This document shows positions 22,844 to 28,009 of a DNA stretch of 40,216 bases, in pieces. Made by a program: the position numbers and the translations under genes. The notes under the pieces were generated by a model, which did not search any database, was not told the DNA's origin, and saw only the letters and a list, made by a program, of their open reading frames with translations. Numbering within the stretch: the first letter of the stretch is position 1; each line of letters opens with the position of its first letter. The DNA comes from a virus, in IMG/VR virus record IMGVR_UViG_3300049459_000161, positions 1-40,216 of that record. The stretch is one strand, 5' to 3'.

Positions 22844-23656
22844 CTAAATGGGCAATCTGCGGACGACACGCACCCGGCCTTCGTTCGACTTGCGGCTGCA
22901 GGCCTGGCTGCCAGCGTTGAAGCCCTGGAGCCACGCGGTAGAGGGATCGGAGGCGCGCTGCGTGCTGGACCAGTACCAGGCGTCAGCCAGCGCATCTACG
23001 CCGCCGGAACGGAAGTTCGCGGCGATGGTCTGGACCGGGAAATCCTTGGTGTACAGCGCGCCCACGGGGCTGCTGCTCGGGTTATCGCCGTCGCCGCTTG
23101 TGACGGCATTGCGCTGGTTGGTGGGCTTGAGGTTGCGATACATCAGCTCCAGTTCGTCACGCGATGGGATATACCAATCCTTGTGACCACCGATGGCGAG
23201 GTCCATCGCCTGCGCCGCCAGCACGCTGCCGGCCGCGACCATCGTCAGCGTGTTGCCGGCGCCGTCGCAGCGCGATACCGGGGCTGCAGGGCCGCTGTAG
23301 TCGCGGTTCCACACGCCGGTCAGCTCGCCCTCGGCGCCGGCCGTAATCAACGCGTAGCGCTTGCCCTCAACGGTGATGACGCCGGAGAAGTAGCCGCCGC
23401 CGAGTGGCGCGCCGAACAGCATGCCGTCGACCTGGTGTTCAATGCCGATGCCCAACTGGGCAATCAGGTCAGGGGATGCGGTGATGATGCGCTGGTCGGC
23501 GTCGAGCACGATCAAGTGCTGGCCAGCGCGGTCGGTGTACTTGGTGAAGCCTTCCCACGCCGAGGCGACGGCTAGGCCGGTTATGGTGCGGTTACCCAGC
23601 TTGGCGCTGTAGGTGCGTTCTTCGGTGAAGCGGAGTATTGCGGCTTGGTGGGACAT
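22844..23656 (-). CDS. DGR target protein 3, DUF1566/C-type-lectin-like with N-terminal extension (270 aa)
   Basis: A 270-residue protein, first gene behind the operator-controlled leftward promoter. Residues 1-75 (MSHQAAILRFTEERTYSAK, GLAVASAWEGFTKYTDRAGQ, LIVLDADQRIITAS) are an extension not found in target 2. The rest parallels target 2: FGAPLGGGYFSGVITVEGKR, HKDWYIPSRDELELMYRNLK, DAWYWSSTQRAS, then the variable end RKSNEGRVRVVRRLPI. ATG 23656 is preferred over 23668 because GGAG lies six bases before it, the same arrangement as in target 2. No export signal is seen, so the protein acts in the cell or on the virion. Confidence 0.88.
   Translation of the reverse strand: MSHQAAILRFTEERTYSAKLGNRTITGLAVASAWEGFTKYTDRAGQHLIVLDADQRIITASPDLIAQLGIGIEHQVDGMLFGAPLGGGYFSGVITVEGKRYALITAGAEGELTGVWNRDYSGPAAPVSRCDGAGNTLTMVAAGSVLAAQAMDLAIGGHKDWYIPSRDELELMYRNLKPTNQRNAVTSGDGDNPSSSPVGALYTKDFPVQTIAANFRSGGVDALADAWYWSSTQRASDPSTAWLQGFNAGSQACSRKSNEGRVRVVRRLPI
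22855..22963 (-). repeat. DGR variable repeat 3 (VR3)
   Basis: 109 bp aligned without gaps to the template. Fourteen substitutions, all at template adenines; the most diverged copy. Template Asn codons become Asp, Thr, Leu, Gly, Ser and Ala among others, and a Tyr codon becomes Cys. Confidence 0.95.
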
Positions 23657-23690
23657 CTTGTTCTCCATCGGGTGGTGAGTCGATGAGAGA

Positions 23691-23718
23691 ACTATACGCG
23701 AATGGATAATTATTGCAA
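23691..23718 (-). promoter_or_regulatory. Leftward promoter of the DGR target operon
   Basis: On the - strand TTGCAA (23713-23718) and TATAGT (23691-23696) are separated by 16 bases. The predicted start lies about 30 bases before the target 3 ATG, leaving room for its GGAG site. The -10 is inside one copy of the 19-bp operator and the -35 abuts a second, so bound repressor would block RNA polymerase. Confidence 0.65.
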
Positions 23719-23764
23719 TACGCGAATGAATAATTTGTTGTATTTTTTATCCATAGTCGTATAG
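23691..23764. promoter_or_regulatory. Three repressor-type operators in front of the DGR operon
   Basis: Copy B1 (23691-23709) is ACTATACGCGAATGGATAA, an exact reverse complement of the operator next to the Cro-like gene (25930-25948). B2 (23718-23733) is ATACGCGAATGAATAA. B3 (23747-23764) is TTATCCATAGTCGTATAG, differing from the switch copy at three of 18 positions. Three sites at one promoter resemble a lambda-type operator set. Confidence 0.75.
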
Positions 23765-23815
23765 CGGGCTGGTGGAGATGGTAGTGCCGATACCTCTAGA
23801 TCTGTGTCACTGGGC

Positions 23816-24397
23816 TCAATCCTGCGCCGCTTGGACCTGGACGGCTTCTATAAAAGCATTGATCTTTCCTTCAACGCCGGCGGCGCTGCGATCAAATGCG
23901 AAGACTTGCTTTCCTCGCGATTGACTCGCAAAGAACCATTGGCCGGATCCACGTGTCGGCTCAACCATGTAAATCACATCGGATCCCGTCGCCGGCGCGA
24001 TCGAGCCGGCCATGGTATCCATGTTGACCAGTTGAACCTCGCGATAGATATTTCGCTTTGTGATCGCTTCGTAGAAGACCTTCACTCCCCGGTAATTTGC
24101 CGAATTTATGTTTTCCAGCATTTCCTTGCCTAGGCCGGATGGAGGACTTCCGTTTTGAGCTTGGTACCAGCCACTACTTGCCGCATTCAGTGCCGCCAAA
24201 GTAGGCACTCCGAATAGTAGCTTTTTGTTGCTAAGCGGCTCAGAGAGGGGAGTAACGTGGCCCACGGCATCAGAGTAGGTTTTCGCGACTGCAGCTTGGA
24301 ACGCCTCCTGAGAATTGTACTTCGTACCTTCAAAGGTGTAATTCGCAGCGCACCCAGTCACAAACACTGCAACGAGAAGAAGAAACAATTTATTCAT
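23816..24397 (-). CDS. Putative lipoprotein, moron candidate (193 aa)
   Basis: A 193-residue protein with a lipoprotein signal MNKLFLLLVAVFVTGCAAN (lipobox VTGC, Cys16), followed by a soluble domain (YTFEGTKYNSQEAFQAAVAK, KVFYEAITKRNIYREVQLVN, AFDRSAAGVEGKINAFIEAV). It overlaps the upstream lipoprotein gene by eight bases. Base composition is clearly lower in GC than the flanking phage genes, and position and direction (behind the repressor gene) suggest expression from the prophage. A host-surface function in the lysogen is likely. I do not recognise the family; its reading as an envelope-associated factor rests on the signal only. Confidence 0.75.
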   Translation of the reverse strand: MNKLFLLLVAVFVTGCAANYTFEGTKYNSQEAFQAAVAKTYSDAVGHVTPLSEPLSNKKLLFGVPTLAALNAASSGWYQAQNGSPPSGLGKEMLENINSANYRGVKVFYEAITKRNIYREVQLVNMDTMAGSIAPATGSDVIYMVEPTRGSGQWFFASQSRGKQVFAFDRSAAGVEGKINAFIEAVQVQAAQD

Positions 24398-25076
24398 TTG
24401 ATGAGCCTCCGATTGATATGCATTTTTTAAGGCTGGTTTTAAATTTTGGAAGATTCGTTACTGAACATTCAACCATCTGATCGGTGGGCTTCGATTGCAG
24501 CAATTCTTTTGGGGCGTCTGTGAGCTCGGCGGTGAATCCCGTTACGTATCGTTGTCGAAAAATGTCCAAGGAGTCTTGGCACACGGACTGCGGGATCTTT
24601 TGAATCGCGGGAACTGAGACGCATACGCCTACAGGATGGCGGAAAGTATCGGATTGCACTACGTCGTAGTAGCTAATTTCCCCGTCTAAGCGTTTCACCG
24701 CGTAGCGGAAATGGAATTTTGACTGACCTGGTTGATCGAGAGCGGAGCCTAGTGCCGCACCTAGCAGAGTCATGCCGAGCTGATTTTTCGCGGAATAATT
24801 CCCTGACTTGAGGGCGTGATCGATGTAACCGGCATTTGCCCCTGCGGCGCCCAGCGCAGACCCCGCATTCGTTCCGGGCGTCGACTCGTCGGTTCCCTGA
24901 TTATCGATAATGACGCCGAACGACGTCATCGGTACTGGGGCCACGACGAACCGGGATTGCACAATATCGCGCTCTCGTTGGGAGAGATTTCGCCACACGG
25001 CCTCGTTAATTTGGAGCTGCTCCTGCGCAGTGCAGTTACTACAGAGGGTTGCCAGCAGAATTATTCTTCGGAGCAT
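24390..25076 (-). CDS. Exported or lipoprotein-like protein, moron candidate (228 aa)
   Basis: A 228-residue protein with a signal sequence MLRRIILLATLCSNCTAQ; a lipobox-like SNC places Cys15 after the hydrophobic core, though it is atypical. The middle has a glycine/alanine-rich stretch (GTNAGSALGAAGANAGYI, LGMTLLGAALGSAL) reminiscent of glycine-zipper lipoproteins. The end has several cysteines (CVSVPAIQKIPQSVC, MVECS, KKCIS) suited to disulfides outside the cytoplasm. It has its own promoter candidate and is co-transcribed with the next lipoprotein. Together they look like a transferred moron. Function unknown. Confidence 0.7.
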   Translation of the reverse strand: MLRRIILLATLCSNCTAQEQLQINEAVWRNLSQRERDIVQSRFVVAPVPMTSFGVIIDNQGTDESTPGTNAGSALGAAGANAGYIDHALKSGNYSAKNQLGMTLLGAALGSALDQPGQSKFHFRYAVKRLDGEISYYDVVQSDTFRHPVGVCVSVPAIQKIPQSVCQDSLDIFRQRYVTGFTAELTDAPKELLQSKPTDQMVECSVTNLPKFKTSLKKCISIGGSSNE

Positions 25077-25093
25077 GTGGGCTCACTACCGTA

Positions 25094-25143
25094 TTCACCA
25101 ATGAATAGTGATTATATGCAAATATATCGCGCCAACTCTCACG
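25094..25143 (-). promoter_or_regulatory. Candidate moron promoter
   Basis: On the - strand a consensus -10 TATAAT (25111-25116) sits in an AT-rich stretch (GATATATTTGCA before it) between the repressor stop and the first lipoprotein gene. A convincing -35 is not seen at the usual distance; TTGGCG stands 13 bases away. An independent promoter is typical of prophage morons. Confidence 0.45.
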
Positions 25144-25166
25144 AAATGTAACCGAGATGTCGTGGG

Positions 25167-25865
25167 TTAGATCCGTTCAGTTTCTCGCTTCACTATGCGG
25201 CCGATGATCATGCACTCGCCATCACGACAGCTCTTACGCTTGTGCCGAACCTGATCTGCGTTATCAGAAGTCAGCCACCATTCACCACGATCTCGTGCGA
25301 GCCTCTTCACCACAGCCTGGCCCTCGAAATTGAACGCGAACACTGCACCGTCTTCCATCTTGGTATCTGCCGTATTTATGATGACTTGATCACCTTCGTA
25401 AAGATTGGGTTCCATGCTGTCACCCTTGATCCTGATCGCGATAAGCCGCTCAGGTATGTAGCCGTGCCTATCGACCCAATTTCGGGAAATGCTGAGTTTG
25501 CTGCCGTCGTAGATTTCTGGGACTGTTTGGAAGCTTGTCATACCCGCCGAAAGAACTAACTGAACCTTGGGAATTTCGTAGAAGTCCGGATCGTTTGGTT
25601 CTGGGACAACGACGTTAGTAAATTCATGTGGCGAGATGCCTGCTGTCCGACGCTTTGGCTCCCTTCCTTCATGAAGCCATTCGAAGGTCACATTGCAGGC
25701 GTTTGCGAGCTGAATGATGGTTTGCGTTTCTGGGCCGCGCTTTCCACCACCCTTTAGTATGCGGTTTATCGTCGGCTGCGGCACACTTGATGCGCGCGCG
25801 AGTGCACTCTGCGAGTCGAAACCAGCTTCGCTCATTGCCTCATCTAGTCGGGTGGCGATTGTCAT
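25167..25865 (-). CDS. CI-like repressor with S24 (LexA-type) autoprotease domain
   Basis: A 232-residue repressor. The N-terminal helix-turn-helix spans about 5-55 (SQSALARASSVPQPTINRIL). The C-terminal S24 domain shows the Ala107-Gly108 cleavage site (LSAGMTS), Ser150 (KGDSMEPN) and Lys187 (VVKRLAR), so it should be inactivated by RecA-stimulated self-cleavage on DNA damage. I start it at ATG 25865: the upstream in-frame codons (from 25952) run through the operators. A -10 TATAGT ends six bases before this ATG and no ribosome site exists, so the message is probably leaderless. It is divergent from the Cro-like gene. Confidence 0.92.
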   Translation of the reverse strand: MTIATRLDEAMSEAGFDSQSALARASSVPQPTINRILKGGGKRGPETQTIIQLANACNVTFEWLHEGREPKRRTAGISPHEFTNVVVPEPNDPDFYEIPKVQLVLSAGMTSFQTVPEIYDGSKLSISRNWVDRHGYIPERLIAIRIKGDSMEPNLYEGDQVIINTADTKMEDGAVFAFNFEGQAVVKRLARDRGEWWLTSDNADQVRHKRKSCRDGECMIIGRIVKRETERI

Positions 25866-25871
25866 GCGCAA

Positions 25872-25901
25872 ACTATACGTGCGCGTATAGTCAATTCGCA
25901 A
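25872..25901 (-). promoter_or_regulatory. Promoter of the repressor gene (leaderless)
   Basis: On the - strand TTGCGA (25896-25901) and TATAGT (25872-25877), 18 bases apart. Six bases separate the -10 from the repressor ATG, so transcription should begin at or next to the start codon. Confidence 0.6.
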
Positions 25902-25920
25902 ATAGCTATTCATTCGAGTA

Positions 25921-25948
25921 TTGACTTGCTTATCCATTCGCGTATAGT
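25921..25948 (+). promoter_or_regulatory. Early rightward promoter (leaderless Cro-like mRNA)
   Basis: TTGACT (25921-25926) and TATAGT (25943-25948), 16 bases apart, with six bases to ATG 25955. No ribosome site fits, so the first gene is predicted to be read from a leaderless transcript. The -10 lies inside operator A3. Confidence 0.7.
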
Positions 25949-25954
25949 TCAATC

Positions 25955-26206
25955 ATGGATACCAAAATTACGAATCTCCTCCAGGAGATTAAGAAAGCTA
26001 CCGGTTGGAGCGAGCCGAAGATTGCCGCTGAACTGGGTACTTCGCAGCCGACGGTGAATCGCATTCTCAACGGCCAAGACGAGTGCAAGGTAAGCACGTT
26101 CCGTGCAATCACCGAATTGCACGCTTCCGTCGTGAAATCGAAGGCTGCATACCGCGCTTCCGATGCAGCTGGGACTAATGGCGGTGACCCAGTCGGCCCT
26201 CCATGA
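25955..26206 (+). CDS. Cro-like repressor (83 aa)
   Basis: An 83-residue DNA-binding protein: helix-turn-helix at about 12-45 (TGWSEPKIAAELGTSQPTVN) and a short flexible tail. It is the first gene of the rightward early operon and divergent from the CI-like gene, the Cro position. It should bind the same operators and shut down the repressor promoter after induction. The start codon lies directly behind the -10 element, so translation is probably leaderless. Confidence 0.85.
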   Translation: MDTKITNLLQEIKKATGWSEPKIAAELGTSQPTVNRILNGQDECKVSTFRAITELHASVVKSKAAYRASDAAGTNGGDPVGPP

Positions 26207-26226
26207 CCAATTTTGAGTAAAGCGAT

Positions 26227-26240
26227 CCTCTTCGAAGAGG
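26227..26240. other. Perfect 14-bp palindrome in the cro-cII gap
   Basis: CCTCTTCGAAGAGG lies 20 bases after the Cro-like stop in an otherwise AT-rich 153-base gap that also holds the ribosome site of the next gene. It could be a short terminator (it is followed by TTATT) or a regulator site. The centre TTCGAA is shared with the iterons at 30 kb, probably by chance. Confidence 0.4.
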
Positions 26241-26359
26241 TTATTCGTCACGATTAAAAAGTTGCATATTGGCATTTGTTTTATGGATGCATAGTTATCA
26301 GCAGCGCGAACTATCACATCTCTTTTCTTCAATCTTGCATTTGTTTAAAGGTTCTGCAA

Positions 26360-26803
26360 ATGAACATTCTCGACACCCTGTACAAGACCGCACACGACAG
26401 CCCGGGCGGATGTGAAGCGCTAGCGCGACGCCTGGGTATGTCCGCGCAGGTGCTGCGCAACAAGGTCAATCCGAACACTGCTTCGAATCGCGCAACGCTG
26501 GAAGACGTGGATCGAATCCTCGGCGTGACTGGCGACCACGCCGTGCTGCACTCCCTGGCGCGCAACCACGGCTATGTGTGCGTCCGTGTCGACGACACGG
26601 CGATCGCCTCCGACACCGCCGTGCTCGAACTCGTCATGAAGGTGTGGGCCGCGAGCGGCGAGGTGGGCGCCGAGGTGCACGCAACGCTGGCCGACGGCAT
26701 CGTCGAGCAGCACGAGATCGAGCGCGTCAAGGCGGCGGTGTATCGCGTCAACCGTTCGCTGAACGAAATGGTCAGTCGCCTCGAAGGCATGGTCCAGAAG
26801 TAA
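26360..26803 (+). CDS. CII-like phage regulatory protein (147 aa)
   Basis: A 147-residue protein of the phage regulatory CII family common in beta- and gammaproteobacterial phages: MNILDTLYKTAHDSPGGCEA, LARRLGMSAQVLRNKVNPNT, EDVDRILGVTGDHAVLHSLA. An N-terminal DNA-binding helix set is followed by a long helical C-terminus. It probably decides between lysis and lysogeny by activating the repressor. AAAGG lies eight bases before the ATG; the upstream part of the open frame is not used. It is the second gene of the early operon. Confidence 0.82.
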   Translation: MNILDTLYKTAHDSPGGCEALARRLGMSAQVLRNKVNPNTASNRATLEDVDRILGVTGDHAVLHSLARNHGYVCVRVDDTAIASDTAVLELVMKVWAASGEVGAEVHATLADGIVEQHEIERVKAAVYRVNRSLNEMVSRLEGMVQK

Positions 26804-26827
26804 TCCAATAACCGAAAGGAGAAGTGC

Positions 26828-27064
26828 ATGTCGAATTCCGAAACAACGATCGACCAGAACAAGCTGGTGGACTACCTGCTGAAGAAGATGCATCTGAAGA
26901 ACGATGCCGCCTTGTCGCGCCTGCTTGACGTGGCGCCGCCCGTCATCAGCAAGGTCCGCCACCATCGGCTGCTCGTTGGCGCATCGCTGATCATCCGCAT
27001 CATGGAAAAGTGCGACCTGCCGCTGGCCGAGATCAAGTCCTTCCTGGAGCCGGTCCCAGCATGA
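26828..27064 (+). CDS. Small helix-turn-helix protein (78 aa)
   Basis: A 78-residue protein (MSNSETTIDQNKLVDYLLKK) with a plausible helix-turn-helix (DAALSRLLDVAPPVISKVRH) and the end EIKSFLEPVPA. GAAAGGAG provides a strong ribosome site. It resembles small XRE-like regulators found between the cII and replication genes of temperate phages. Target unknown. It overlaps the next gene by ATGA. Confidence 0.75.
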   Translation: MSNSETTIDQNKLVDYLLKKMHLKNDAALSRLLDVAPPVISKVRHHRLLVGASLIIRIMEKCDLPLAEIKSFLEPVPA

Positions 27065-27192
27065 CGCAGCAGTCGACGACCCCGAATCCGCCGGTGCAGC
27101 AGTTCCCTGATGCGCGGCAGTTTTACCCGGTTCACGTGATGACCCGGATGCACTACGAAGCCCTGGCCCGCGAAGCAGCCGGCCAGAAATAG
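27061..27192 (+). CDS. Small protein of unknown function (43 aa)
   Basis: A 43-residue protein (MTQQSTTPNPPVQQFPDARQ, ending EALAREAAGQK) coupled to the regulator upstream by ATGA and followed by a strong hairpin. No motif is recognised. It is supported by the overlap and by the position between coupled genes. Confidence 0.6.
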   Translation: MTQQSTTPNPPVQQFPDARQFYPVHVMTRMHYEALAREAAGQK

Positions 27193-27194
27193 GA

Positions 27195-27217
27195 AAGGCC
27201 CGCGTGGGGCGGGCCTT
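27195..27217 (+). terminator. Strong hairpin in the early operon, possible terminator
   Basis: A 9-bp perfect stem AAGGCCCGC/GCGGGCCTT with a five-base loop starts three bases after a stop codon. No T tract follows, so it is at best a weak or factor-dependent terminator; attenuation or RNA protection is possible. Confidence 0.5.
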
Positions 27218-27242
27218 AGGTACAACAACTACAGAGGAATCC

Positions 27243-27716
27243 ATGTTATCACACTCGCCATCCACTACCCCCGAGGTCATCCCGCACTCGTTCCGCATGC
27301 AGCAGAACGAGCAGGCATGGTCCGCCATCGAATCCGTGCTGCGCAAGCGCACGGTGGCCACAACGAAGGAAATCGCTGACGCCATCGGCCTGTCGCCAGC
27401 CTCCGCAATTGCGCGCCTGCGTGAACTGCGCGAGCTGGGCGAGGTGCGCTTCGGCGCCGCGCGCGGCCGCTCGACGATCCGCACCTGGTCGCTGGGTGCC
27501 GAGGACTTCGCCCTGCGCGCCGAGCAGATGATGCCGACGATCATCAAGGCCACGCAGCTGGGCATCTTCCAACGCGACCCGCTGGTGGCGGCGCTGTTCG
27601 GCGACGGCCAGGCGCGTTGCGTTGGTTGCCGTCAAGCCCAAGGCGCTCCGCACATCGCAGGCTGCGTGTTCGTCGGCGTAAGCATCGATACCACCCAGCA
27701 GCGGGTGGCCGCGTGA
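27243..27716 (+). CDS. Winged-helix DNA-binding protein (157 aa)
   Basis: A 157-residue protein. Residues about 25-75 (WSAIESVLRKRTVATTKEIA, AIGLSPASAIARLRELREL, GEVRFGAARGRSTIRTWS) form a MarR/GntR-like winged helix with a beta wing. The C-terminal part contains two Cys (CVGCRQAQ) and an IAGC further on, perhaps a zinc site. ATG 27243 follows AGAGGAATCC. It overlaps the next gene by one base (TGATG). Likely an early regulator. Confidence 0.65.
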   Translation: MLSHSPSTTPEVIPHSFRMQQNEQAWSAIESVLRKRTVATTKEIADAIGLSPASAIARLRELRELGEVRFGAARGRSTIRTWSLGAEDFALRAEQMMPTIIKATQLGIFQRDPLVAALFGDGQARCVGCRQAQGAPHIAGCVFVGVSIDTTQQRVAA

Positions 27717-28009
27717 TGCCCGGCGCCGAAGTCATGATCGCTGGGGGGGGGCATCAGTTCCAGCACGGCCGCCTGCGCAGCGTGGACAGCAAATCGTTCA
27801 CTATTCCGTTCGCGCACGTGCAGCTGCGCGGCATCAAGGGCGCGTTGCTGAAAACGCGCTGGGCCTTCGTGCCGGAGAAGTATCTGGTGGAGTTCGACGT
27901 CGAAGCGTTGCGCGAGCAGACGATGCGCGAGACGGCCGAGAAGTTTGGTCTCGACTCGGCGCCGTACAAGCGACTACTCAAGCAGCTGGAGGCCGCCTAT
28001 GAAGCGTGA
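27716..28009 (+). CDS. Protein of unknown function with a G9 tract near its start (97 aa)
   Basis: A 97-residue protein (MPGAEVMIAGGGHQFQHGRL) coupled to the gene upstream by TGATG and overlapping the methyltransferase start by 11 bases. The end (ALREQTMRETAEKFGLDSAP, YKRLLKQLEAAYEA) is helical. Nine consecutive G (27743-27751) encode Gly-Gly-Gly at codons 10-12; such a tract is prone to slippage. The frame downstream is continuous as read here. Family not recognised. Confidence 0.65.
   Translation: MPGAEVMIAGGGHQFQHGRLRSVDSKSFTIPFAHVQLRGIKGALLKTRWAFVPEKYLVEFDVEALREQTMRETAEKFGLDSAPYKRLLKQLEAAYEA

Larger units (their letters stand above)
25872..25948. promoter_or_regulatory. Repressor/Cro switch operators
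   Basis: Three related sites lie between the divergent repressor and Cro-like genes. A1 (25872-25891) is the perfect inverted repeat ACTATACG-TGCG-CGTATAGT. A2 (25906-25920) is CTATTCATTCGAGTA, 13 of 15 bases like site B2 at 23.7 kb. A3 (25930-25948) is TTATCCATTCGCGTATAGT, identical to B1. A1 covers the repressor -10 and A3 the Cro -10, giving mutually exclusive control. Confidence 0.8.
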
